NCBI RefSeq assembly: GCF_020382885.2
Contig: NC_058513.1
Location: forward strand, 14,409,641-14,473,640
Length of the DNA stretch: 64,000 nt
Reading direction: 5' to 3'
Source of the DNA: Scatophagus argus
Taxonomy: Eukaryota; Chordata; Actinopteri; Scatophagidae
The position numbers and the translations under genes are program-made. The notes under the pieces were generated by a model. That model saw nothing but the letters and a program-made list of their open reading frames with translations. It had not been told where the DNA came from and did no database searches. Numbering within the stretch: position 1 is the first letter of the stretch; every line of letters starts with the position of its first letter. Positions 12,501-23,000 of the stretch are shown here, piece by piece.

Positions 12501-13264
12501 TTTTTTTATATATCAGTTTCTTTCCTTCTTCTTTTCTTTTCCTCCTCACCTCATCTTGATCCAACCCAGAGTATTCATATGCAAATTCCAGCAGTCTTTT
12601 AATATGGTGTCATACATCACCATCCTGCAGCCCTCACTGCCTGTATATGTCATAAAGTGTAAAATGTATGTAATAAAAATTGATGTAATGTGCACCTGTA
12701 TTCTGGCCCTCCTCTCAACATGGTGTAATGTAATCTGTTTACACATAATGTGATAATATGGAAACAGCTTTGGCTCTAAGCTGCAGCCTTCCCTTGCCAG
12801 CTTGTAGAATTATGCAAAATGCATGTCAAATAATTCATTATGATGATGCATTATATCTTCTTGCTCCAGCTCGCCACCCATTACCTCGACATGTCATACA
12901 AATTAATAATGTATGCAGTAAACTGCAATGTAACGTCACGTGTCTCGCCTTTCCCCTCTCAGCCCGCCCTCCCCTGCCGGAGGTGAAGGTGTTCCCGGGT
13001 CCGTCTGAGGTGGTGCGGGAGAGCAGCAGCACCACAGGTATGGTGGTGGGCATCGTGGCGGCCGCAGCCCTCTGCATCCTCATCCTCCTCTACGCCATGT
13101 ACAAGTACCGCAACCGCGACGAGGGTTCCTACCACGTGGACGAGAGCCGCAACTACATCAGCAACTCAGCCACCCAGCCCAACGGCAGCGCCAAGGACAA
13201 GCCGCTGGGCATCGCCAAGATCTCCAAGAACAAGAAGAACAAAGACAAGGAGTACTACGTCTGA
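38..13264 (+). CDS. nrxn1: Neurexin, 3' part (end of LNS5 to C-terminus)
   Basis: Presynaptic adhesion protein that binds neuroligins, LRRTMs and cerebellins. Nine exons are visible: 38-228, 626-799, 2070-2189, 2921-3102, 3966-4137, 5119-5208 (splice site 4), 6302-6612, 12171-12249 and 12963-13264. All have AG/GT borders and join in one frame to give 539 residues; the 5' end of the gene lies outside the window. Domains in order: end of LNS5 (ending RGCEG), EGF3 with six cysteines (CQEDSC...CDCSM...GPLCND), LNS6 (from [10 protein letters not shown] to the ERYPSG region, continuing at RQLTIFNSQ), a Ser/Thr-rich stalk, the acidic [20 protein letters not shown] segment, transmembrane helix [20 protein letters not shown], and a cytoplasmic tail ending in KNKDKEYYV, a PDZ ligand. 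[15 protein letters not shown] favours neurexin 1 over 2 and 3, and linkage to fshr, fbxo11 and msh2 supports that. The tail ([20 protein letters not shown]) and stalk differ from mammalian NRXN1, so it may be the more diverged teleost copy; I cannot assign a or b. Confidence 0.93.
1206..1229 (+). repeat. (GT)12 microsatellite in an nrxn1 intron
   Basis: Perfect GT dinucleotide run in the intron 800-2069, followed by an imperfect TGTATG stretch. Confidence 0.9.
5119..5208 (+). other. nrxn1: Neurexin splice-site-4 (SS4) alternative exon, 90 nt
   Basis: The exon is exactly 90 nt and in frame. It encodes about 30 residues including [20 protein letters not shown] and DDWLLDK, the insert found in LNS6 at splice site 4 of vertebrate neurexins. 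Skipping it joins 4137 to 6302 without changing frame (both boundaries are phase 1). In the family, inclusion reduces binding to some neuroligins and LRRTMs and allows cerebellin binding. That is family knowledge and is not shown by this sequence. Confidence 0.93.
6893..7010 (+). repeat. Fragment of a dispersed teleost repeat
   Basis: The segment beginning CAAGGCAAGGCGAGTTTATT and running through GGCATTTCAAACTGTTTTACAT resembles the very common fish repeat whose consensus reads roughly 'caaggcaa-tttatttatatagcac...caaggcaattcaaagtgctttacat'. Recognition is from memory of the pattern. The class is not assigned and the borders are approximate. Confidence 0.5.
8608..8630 (+). repeat. C15-A8 homopolymer tract
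   Basis: Fifteen C followed by eight A in the large nrxn1 intron; likely to be unstable and error-prone in assembly. Confidence 0.9.
12250..12962 (+). other. nrxn1: Last nrxn1 intron, rich in homeobox/POU-like motifs
   Basis: The 713-bp intron precedes the transmembrane exon. It holds an octamer ATGCAAAT at 12579-12586, a TGCATG (RBFOX-type) at 12820-12825, and many ATTA/TAAT cores between 12600 and 12930. The reading frame of the final exon stays open back through the acceptor to an ATG at 12758 (see findings). Confidence 0.5.
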
Positions 13265-15665
13265 GGCGGAAGATGTCCGACACACAGACATATACGCATA
13301 CACCTTTATATATAACTGTATATGTACATAAATAGATATATTCGAAAAAAAATTACACACATACACACTGACATAGACATGCTGATGTTAATGTTTACTC
13401 CCCAGTAATCACACCTGCACATGTACTGGCAAGCACAAACATACACATTCAAACATACACACATGCATACACTGAAGCACAAACATACACACACAGACTG
13501 GCCCAAGGGCACGAACCCTTACTGTACAGTATTTACCAATGAGCAGAGCCTCTGAGAGAGGCTCGTTTTATGAACATAAACACCATTCCAAATGATTTAA
13601 AGAAGCACCAGTTCAACTCCCAGATAAGAACAATTTTCGGGGGCCAGCGAGGTATAAAGACCAGTCACTCCCCTGCCACAGCAGGACCTCTCCTGTTGGA
13701 CTCAGAGAGGTCAAGGGTGACTTTAAGTGAAGCACATGGCAAACTGAGTGCGTTGAGCGGGAGGGTAGAGCATCAGAACAAAGATGATTTAGAAAAGCAC
13801 CAAGTGTCTCTTCCAAGCTTCTTGGCCTTCCTCCCTGTTAGCAGACGGGCTTGATGAGGCACTGAGGGTGCCGAAGAAACAAGCACACCGACGGTCCAAG
13901 TCTAACCCCAAGCAACAGGACAGAAAATCAGGGTGTAGCCCTAGAGAGAGTGAATTACGAGTGAATAGGCAGAGGCAGGGCTGGTGCCATTAATATTACG
14001 GATGGGCTGCGGAACTGATGTTTTACGGCACCCCGTAAATCACAAAGGTGGAATCAGCAGAAAACTGAGAGATATTTTCCTGGACAGGATACTTGACACT
14101 TCACATGCTACCTACAAACACCAGTCATGTATGACTACGGTGTCACACACACACAAATACAGCACACATGCACACACTAAAATATAAACAATCTACACAT
14201 GCAAACTTGCATACAGAGACCCACCATGTCGTCATAAGACTGAAGACTGTACAAGAAGACACTGGTGAAAATGACAAAGACCAATATGATAACTGTTATC
14301 TCAATGAAAACGATGAATATGAAGAACATTTGGGCAGTATAGACTCTTTGGGGAAGGGAGGGGGGGTGTCTTATTGCACGTGAATTATCTTACTCCGTGT
14401 GATTTATACCGCGTTGAAACTCCAGAGGTTACACCGTGACACACCACCATCATGAACTTACCACCTTGGCTTGAAGTATTCTTAAATACGCACTTCAAAT
14501 GGTTTTCAGTCTGTGGGATTCAACAGTGATTTATTTAATCTCTGAATCGACTCCCGGTTCTAATTGTGACCATCTCGAGTGTGCTGCATGCCTGAGTCTC
14601 TGAGCTGTGCTGTGAAGTGGTGGCGTGTCCCACAAAGTCCAGAGGTGGTAGGTTTGTTTGTTTGTGGGGGAGGAAGAGATGGAGGAGGAATGGGGAGGGG
14701 GGGGAGTCGTTGCGGGTTGCAGTGTAACTCCCAGTGCAACACCTGGATGTGTGTGCCCACCACAGGCTGCGTCCTGTTTTCTAGCCTGATGTCTTATAGG
14801 CCACACCCACTATACCTGCTCTAACCAACCACCTTTTATAGCAAAAACCAGCTGAGGAAAAGAATCAAAAACAGAACAAAGTAAATGTTACCATGTGTTG
14901 CTAATAGATAGAGAAGTCCAGTTCATGATGCCATTGGTTATATGACAACTTAAGTTGCTTTGATTTCACTGGCTCTCGCTTTTCTCTCTTTCTCTTTGCG
15001 TCCTTTTGTCTTCATGCTATTGCTTGACTGGCTTGTCAATACTCATGGTGTCACAGACACGCGAAACTGATGGGTTTCTGATGGGCTTCAGCATAATTAT
15101 CAATTTATGGACTTTTGCAGTGTCTGAGCCCTCTACAGCTGCACAACCGTAGCTCCGTGGTATATCAATACAAACAGTGCCATGACATGAACAAGCCCCC
15201 CGAGTTCTTCCAAGCACTGCAAGCAACCAGTCAGATGCATGCAAAATGAACAGCGCCAGAACGGACACGAAAAGGATTGTGTGTGAGATTTCAAAGTATA
15301 ATGTCAAAATTAACTTTAACATATTCCCTTATTCTCTCTGCCCTTAACTGGCCTTTCTGACCTCTTTTTCTTCCCTTCTTGTTTAGTATGTTTCCCTCTC
15401 TGCCCTCCCAGCTCCTCTGTGTCTATCACATTCTTTTCCCTCTATCTCTGTTGTGTTGCCATCTGAAACAAAGGAGGCATCTCCACCAATGGGATCCTGC
15501 ATCTAGGTGTTCATTAACCATGTTTATTTTCTATATGTACAATTTTTCTACAGTATTTACTTTTATTTTTATTGTTACGGTTCTTTGATGAACATAAAGT
15601 GGAAAATTTATTATGAAAAATAGTTTTGAAGATTAACGAGTAAATAAAATATTACCCAAGTGAGC
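13265..15665 (+). other. nrxn1: Probable nrxn1 3' untranslated region
   Basis: After the TGA at 13262-13264 no coding sequence was recognised until the next gene. The stretch is CA-rich at first (13280-13500), then mixed. A canonical AATAAA lies at 15643-15648 in an AT-rich setting and is the best candidate for the distal poly(A) signal. The exact end is an inference. Confidence 0.55.
15643..15648 (+). terminator. nrxn1: Candidate poly(A) signal of nrxn1
   Basis: AATAAA hexamer about 2.4 kb after the stop codon. The sequence changes character just after it, and a dispersed repeat begins about 140 bp further on. Other weaker AT-rich hexamers in the 3'UTR could also be used. Confidence 0.45.
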
Positions 15666-15789
15666 CTGGAGTGCGTTTGTGTGTTGGTTTTAGCACCTGT
15701 TTTTCCTGCAAAAAACTCGCCCACAACCACCAGAGTGGATCAGTGTCTAATTAAGACAAACTAATAGCAGCCCACGCTGTGTAAGGGAT

Positions 15790-16090
15790 CTTAAAGGAAT
15801 AGATTAACATTCTGGGAAATATGCTTCACTTTCTGGTCGAGAGTTAGATGAGAAAACTGATTAAATACTGCTGTGACCAGAGCTTAGCTTAGCTTAGTAT
15901 AAAGACTGGAAACAGCTAGCCTGTCACTGTGCCAGCGTTTTAAAATCCATCTTCAACGTAGGTCTAAGGCTAACTAATTAAGTTCCAAAAATTAAGTGTG
16001 AAAATGACATCCTGATAATTTCCTGGAGAATTTGTTGGTTGCCTGGCATATCAGAGCCAAGAGACAGTCCATTATTGTTGACTCTTATTT
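15790..16090 (+). repeat. Dispersed acanthomorph repeat ('TTAGCTTAGCATAAAGACTGG' family), copy 1
   Basis: It begins AAAGGAATAGATTAACATTC, continues through a GAGAGTTAGATGAGAA segment and AGCTTAGCTTAGTATAAAGA, and ends near TGCCTGGCATATCAGAGCC. I recognise this as a very frequent repeat of spiny-rayed fish genomes. Other partial copies in this window lie at about 21725-21870, 26575-26700, 28050-28240, 49085-49350 and 53540-53765. Its transposon class is not known to me. Confidence 0.65.
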
Positions 16091-16183
16091 TAATTCACGC
16101 AGTTAAAAAAACACAAAATGTTAAATAGTGGTTTTTAGATTACTGTTTTAAGTTTGTAATTTTGTATTTTTCAATTGATTACA

Positions 16184-16515
16184 GGGTGGCATGGTGGTGC
16201 AGTGGTTAGTGCTGTTGCCTCATAGCAAGAGGGTTCCAGGTTTGGGTTCCAGGTTTGAATCCCGGTCTGGGCCCTTTTGTATGTTCTCCCTGTGCCGCAT
16301 GGGCTTTACCCAGGTACTCCGGCTTCCTCCCACAATGCCAAAAGCATGCACATTAGGTTAATTGGCTACTCTACATTGCCCCTAGATGTGAGTGTGAGAG
16401 TGTGTGGTTGTCTGTCTTTGTGTTGGCCCGCCTTCACCTGTAGCTAGCTGGCATAGGCTCCAGCCCCTCGCGACCCTGACAGATAAGCGGTATAGAAAAT
16501 GGATGAAAGGATTTG
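16184..16515 (+). mobile_element. tRNA-like SINE with target-site duplication
   Basis: The element starts GGGTGGCATGGTGGTGCAGT. Its head holds a pol III A-box-like TGGTGCAGTGG and a B-box-like GGTTTGAATCC, as in tRNA-derived SINEs. The body (GTTCTCCCTGTG, CCGGCTTCCTCCCAC, GCACATTAGGTTAATTGGC) is a familiar teleost repeat, ending in a GGATGAAAGG tail. The 10-bp direct repeat ATTGATTACA stands at 16174-16183 and again at 16516-16525, a perfect target-site duplication, so the copy looks full length. Confidence 0.8.
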
Positions 16516-18784
16516 ATTGATTACAAGTGTTTAAATGTGCAATGTGTGATTTCTTCTATAACCAATGAATATGTTTATGGCCCATCATCAATGAGCAATA
16601 GTGAACAACAGTGTGACTAGCTCACAGGTTAGCTGACTTCCCTCCTCATGCTCTGACGTGGCATCTGGTGTTTTAGAAGGATTCTTTACTAACACTTTAG
16701 TCAGTAAAGGAAAAGCTCAGATGAGGCAAAGGTGTGACAAACATCCCAGTTAAAGTGAACAAGATGAAACAATGTGAAATGCTTTTTAAATGTATAGCAT
16801 ATTTGCATCTAACTTCTGATGTTTTGAGCACAAAAGAATTATATTTAGTTGATAAATTATAAATAAATCTAACAAATAATTTAACTTGTGCAAATAAAAA
16901 TCAGTTGCATGTTTGCTATCATGCACATAAAGGCACAATAAAGGATAAATAATAAATATAATTACATTTGCTCTTTATCGGGCTCCATTATAGTTTCAAC
17001 CATTACATTAATCTATGATGAAAATAATCAACAATTAGAGTCCTGGCTGTTATAGACATAAATGACTGTGGCATCAATCTTCCCTTATGAGCAGAAAGTG
17101 AATAAGTCTGTTTCCCCAAATGATCGTCTAACGATCTGCTTCTGACAGACTACTCCCTTTCACCTCTCGTTTAATCAAACCAAGGAAAGCAGCACCTTTT
17201 CTTCCAAGTCCCACTCTGTCTAACTGGGACAGTAGACACACGTTAATACACCCTTGCACACACCAAACAGGCCTTTGAAGTATGATTCAGTGCAGTGAAC
17301 GGTTTAAGTCTCTGCAGACTTGCTGTTTGCCGGATGAAAGATCCCTGAGACTGCAGAGTGGAGTTTGCGTCCTCAGGTGAGAGGAGCTACAAGGACCTGC
17401 TATTTCAATAAACACCTCCCAAGTCTGTCTTGTTCTCTCACTGTCTCTCTGTTTCTCTTTTACTTTTCTTTGTCTTTTGCTGCACACTGTGAACAAAAGC
17501 CTTGTGTTAGGCTGTAGCCATCTGCCGCTGTGCTGTCCTTGACCACAGCCAGCCAGCACAGAGACACTGCTATCCCTGCTATACGGGATAAATAAGGAAC
17601 AACTCCAGTGCTAGTCAGTGGCCAATCAGTTACCTCGCGTTAACATACACCTCCAGCTTTTACATTTAGGGCAAACCCACGGCAGCAGTCCCAGAATGCT
17701 ACAATGTTTATTACACACCAGGAAATAAATCTTAGATGGATGAAAACTGGAGAGAGAGAGAGAGAGATTTCCTATTCCTATACATCCTTGTTACTCGTGT
17801 CATTAAAAATATAAAGTATGTTGCTGTATCTAAATCAAAAGAGTTTTTATTTATTCTCTGCAGTGGCCATTTTAGAACTTCTCATACTTTGTCAGCACTT
17901 GGCTGGACTTGGAGCTGAATTCTAAAGTTAGAGTGTCATCACACATGTTTTTAATTCCTCCAAGGAGGACTAAGGCTCTGGGGATGAGAGGAGATGCCAG
18001 GAGGGGACAGGGGAGAGGTGAAGCATGTGCTCATTACGTATATACATTTATATATGTATATGCATACACATTTATATACATTACTTCACAACCTGTGTAT
18101 ATTTTGCTATTACTGTACATATGTACCTCATATTTTTATTATATTTTATTTGATGCATTTTTTCTTAGATTCTCATAACATGTTTTAAAAAACTTTTTTT
18201 TCCCTATACATATTTGTATTAGCACTGTCCTCATCATTTCATTGCTTCACTGTGACTGCTGTGCATATGACACCGAAGAACTTGAAATCCAGAACACTGT
18301 ATTCTGCTCTTTATTTTCGTCTGACGCTAGTGTGTTCGAGGCTACACTAGCCTCTACTTGCAGATACAGTTATATAAATACTCTTACAACATTACTAATG
18401 GCTCTGGTCCTTGAAAGTGCTCCACTAAGCCATGACAATGAATGAAAATGCACATTTATATGGCCCTTGAACTTGACCAGCTTAATCCATCGTTAATTAT
18501 ATGAGTTACACCTGTGTTTCACAAGATAGCTGAGCAAATTCTGAAGCGTTTTCCTCCACACATCCACACTTCCTCTGCACAGATGCAGAACAATCAGTAA
18601 CAGTTTAATCTACAAATTCATATCATGCATCAACACACACACACACACACAGGCAATGGATCTTCTTGTTCCTCAGCCTTTCATATCCACTCTTTGTGCA
18701 CCTGCATTTGTCAGTCAGACAGTCTATCTTCCTGTCTTTCTCTCCTCTTTCTTTCTTGCCTTGTGTATAAGCAAAACTGTGGGA

Positions 18785-18823
<39 letters not shown>

Positions 18824-18936
18824 TGGTCATGTCAGGATCTCAAGGCTGCTTTTTTCTTCCTGCTTCAGAATAAATCAGAAAGAGGTCCTTTCTCTACATG
18901 AAGTTCCCACAGTACACATAAAAAGAAAAAATGGCA

Positions 18937-18960
18937 AAAAAAAAAAAAAAAAAAAAAAAA
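18937..18960 (+). repeat. A24 homopolymer
   Basis: Run of 24 A in the nrxn1-fshr intergenic region, between GT-rich stretches. Confidence 0.9.
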
Positions 18961-20074
18961 GCTTGTTACACAAGCGTGTGTACGTGCGTGTGTTTGTGCA
19001 GGCACAGGCGTGTACATGTGAATACAGAAAGAGCGTCCTTGCAAGCTGGCCGTTCTGCTGACATGTGGGGAGGGGAGCAGAAGGGAATATTATGTCCATC
19101 CTTATCAAACTGCTCTCATCTTTCAACACAAATATGAGACAGGAGACAAAACTACGGTGGTCGAGAGAGCACAACGCACTGCAGCACATGCAAACAGACA
19201 AAACACAAGCAAATTAATGACACATCTTCATCAAATTGACAACACACGCACTTCAAAATACAACAGATAAACATACCTCAAGTACTCTCAACACAACTAA
19301 ATACTGAAAAGCTTCGCAAGTAGCACAACCGACGACAACAGACATCAACTGCTACTTGCAATGTGTATCTCCGTGGTTGCACTGAATGTGGCTTTGAGTT
19401 TAACTTAGCTGGTACAGTACACAATTAAACTGCATACAGTCAAAAACTGATGCTAAAATGTTATTTTTGTTCAGATAAATAAGACAGATTCAGTCAACAA
19501 AAATGCTCTTAAGTGATTTCACTTAAACTCTTATTTTTTTAAATTCTTTTATTCAATTTTTCATCTTTTTCCTCAAGAGACCCATTCATTTCAGAATCTA
19601 TCTTGAATAAGAAATGCATTAAAAAATGGAGTCTTGGCTAATTTTATTAGCATTTGAGCAGTACTGTACTATGAAGTGTGAATACAGTCGATTTGATTGA
19701 TGCGATTTGATTTGAAGCAGAGATTTTAGGGGTTAAAGTGGAATAAAAAGCGTCAACAGATTTTTGGGCTGGAACACACACACACACACACACACCCACA
19801 CACAACTCAGCAGAGACCTCCTACTTCCTCATACACACATAAAGCTTTTCACATGCCTCCATCATTCACTACTACATGACAGAAAGCACCAAAGGACCTC
19901 ACACTTCTTCTCTCCTCGACCTGATGCTGAACCCCGAGCGGACAGACAGACAGAAAAATCATTCATATTAAATGTGAAGGCCTGCTTACAAGTCAACACA
20001 GAGACAACAATGAAATTTTAAAGGTGGAGACCTCAAACAACAACAACAATCTGGACTGGGAATCAACTGCAGTG

Positions 20075-20095
20075 ATGATGATGATGATGATGATG
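20075..20095 (+). repeat. fshr: (ATG)7 microsatellite forming the fshr start
   Basis: Seven tandem ATG codons give seven initial methionines before [10 protein letters not shown]. The repeat lies inside the signal peptide, so length changes in multiples of three would be tolerated and the true initiation codon is ambiguous by up to seven positions. Confidence 0.85.
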
Positions 20096-23000
20096 ATTTT
20101 CAAAATGTTAATGACTGTGATGATGACCACTGCAGCAGCCTCAGCGCCAGACTTTGAGATGGACATTAAACCCGGAGTGGAGACCAGCTTGACCATACGA
20201 ACTCAGCGCATCTGCGACCAGCTGAGCTTCGGGGTCACGCAGATTCCCTCCAACATCTCGAGCGACACCCGATGCCTGTGAGTACGCACAAACACACAAA
20301 CACACAAACACGTGGATGCACTCAAACATCTCCAAGGGCAAAGTTGCAACAATCATTGCAGACTGAAGAGCTACACAGTCAGAGAAAATGTTTGGAAATT
20401 CCTAAAATACTAAAACTACAAGTGATACTGCAGCCAGTGATAACGCTGTTTAACTCTTATTTCATACCTCTTCGGGTTTGGAACTATAAAGAAGGGTTTT
20501 AATGGAGCCTTAAGTGAAATCCTTCTCAACATATCTGCAACAGGAGAGCAACCACAACATGCTTGGACCATTTCCTCTTTAATTCTACTCCTACTTTTTC
20601 AGTTTCAGTTCCTTAATTGAAATTCAGTTTGGCCACCTGCTGTGAAAGTGACAGTGACTGTCTTTTGGCTTCTTTCTCTCTTTTCTCTTTCCTTTTTTTT
20701 GTATTTTTCCCTTTTTTATGTGTTCATTTGAATTCATTTGATATAAAAGGGTAACAGATTTTGAAGAAAAAGGACAAAAGTTAAAAAATGTACTGATTTA
20801 TAATCTCTAGGATGAGTCAAGCTCCAGAAACACTGACTCCTACATTTCCCGTAATGCAACTCAATGGCATCTTTTGTTCGACTGTCTGTGTTTGGTAAAA
20901 GCCCACATCTTTCCACACCTTCAGTATGTAATACAGGCTTAAGTCTCCTACTCTGATGATAGCATTCAGGACTGTTTTTTTCAGACTTTAGAAAGCTCGC
21001 TGAGTATGGTGAATAAACTGATTTTCCTGTGTATAATCTATATAGTTTCCCTCTACTCAGCTACACCAAATAACAGGCCAATGTTACAGAGGATACATCC
21101 TGTAATTAAGCATTAATTTGCTTAGGAAATGAATGCAAAGCATGTTTGCGGTTCTCCAGCGACTCCCTTTATAACCACAACTATCTACAGTGGCCACAAA
21201 ATAGCCACAGGTTAAAGGTTCCCTGTGGAGATTTTTTATTTTGTAAACAAACAGCAGTTCTGTTTATATTCAGTGTATCTCGCAAAAACACTCTGCATCT
21301 GCTTGAAGCCTGACAAACGTCTTAAATGCATTTTCTTCCCCTTTTTTTCATTTAAATGTTTTAAAATGTGAATTGTTTACATCCACATTTACTGGCTTAC
21401 AGTCTTCCTCTTTGAGTTTGTGCATTACTGCTACCAACTATCGACCAGATGAATAGCATTTTAGTGCTGGCAGGACTGTGCTTCGAGTTTTCCTCAGTAC
21501 TCTTGCCACTGTCCTTAAACGGTAATAATAAATGCTAAAAGTTCACATAATAGTTAACCAAATAGAAAGAGTGACAGAGTCAAGGAACTGCCTCAGCAAT
21601 GTCAGTTACATATCAATAGCCAGCAGAAGTTTACTCTCGTTAACTTCAACATGAAGGGTGTACATAAAAATACAAGGAGTGATACCTCAGTTTAGAGGTG
21701 CTGATATGGTAGCATTTGTTAACTTTGTATGACCCAGACTAGCTCCTCTTGTCCCAATCTTTATGCTGAGCTAAGTTAGCCAGCTGCTGCAACTTCATAC
21801 TTAAACAAACATGTGAGTGATATGGATCCTCTCCTGTAACTCTTGGTAAAAAAAAAATAAACAAATAGATAAATAAAGCAAATAGAGTCGCTGTTGAACT
21901 TTTTATGAATGAGGAATATTGCATTTTGTCTTTCAAAAGTTACATAATGTTGCTTTAGCCTCCAAATGTGTTGCTTCACGCTACTGCAAATGGGCTGGAT
22001 GTATTTGATAGAGTGACACAGATGTGGATGAGGCAAGAGAGCGTCACTGCCACAAGGAGTAAACACTGGCTTGTTATTTTGGCCGTTGAAACATTTTGGA
22101 GGAATCTCAAGGCCAGGGGGAGGGGGTGGGATGGTGGCAGTGGGGGTCAGCATAAAGATAGGATTGCCTGAAGCGTTTGCACAAACATACACTTGGGCAT
22201 ATATGACAACAGAGTGCAGAAAACAAAATGACACTCAAAAAAGAAAAGCATACACACTCAGACAAGGTTGCACTCCATGGCAGAGGTAACAACTACTCTC
22301 AAGAGATGTACTGTGAACTCCCAGCCAGCGATGTGTGTGTTCTCATTTGTTCTGCTCTGCTCGAAGGTCAAGGCTCAGGAACAGAGGGGATAGTTACAAG
22401 TATGCAGCAATGGATGGCCATGTCACTAAACAACGAGATGGAACTTGTATAGATTTGCTTCTTGAATGAAAAGAAGCCACGATTACTAGTCATGGCTGTG
22501 CTGACCTTGCAGTCCCCAACACACAACAAAATCGGGCATTATGATCTCTGAGGATTTCTCCTAAACAATTACACTCCTTTTGTCAATGTATGGCTGAGAT
22601 TTGCAATGTGATGCGAGTGGCTTTTTCTGTATCAACAGGAAAGTGAAGCAGACGCAGATCAGAGTGATTCCTGAGGGAGCCTTCAACAGCCTGCAGCACC
22701 TCAGGAAACTGTAAGTGAGTGTGTCTGCTGTTCCGTCTATTGTCTATTCTTTGATGTGGAACATAATGAACTGAGGAGGTCAAAACACTCAAGATATGGA
22801 TCATCCAAACAGAGGAGAAGTGCGGAGGAGGGTGAAGACTATATGTTCAGACCTCAGGTTTCTCTGTATTTAGCTTTACTTTTATTCCTCCTAATTTAAA
22901 AAAAAAGCAATGTAGCAGTAATACGGTTGCATCTCTAAATAACTGCACTTATACAGAGCATAAAGATGGAGAATTCAAATTATCTCATAGCAAGTGTGTT

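Larger units (their letters stand above)
15666..20023. other. Intergenic region between nrxn1 and fshr
   Basis: No exon or RNA gene was recognised. It holds repeat copy 1 (15790-16090), the SINE (16184-16515), CA/GT microsatellites (18632-18651, about 18786-18825, 19776-19804) and an A24 tract (18937-18960). The fshr promoter and 5'UTR must lie in its right end, but I see no clear TATA box or initiator that would decide the start site. Confidence 0.6.

Noticed and set aside
13570..14383. Several 60-95 codon frames in the neurexin 3'UTR
   Set aside because: Short, without homology, in a region best explained as untranslated sequence.
20024..20074. Upstream in-frame ATG of fshr
   Set aside because: It would place 17 polar residues (METSNNNNNLDWESTAV) in front of the signal peptide; kept only as an alternative start.
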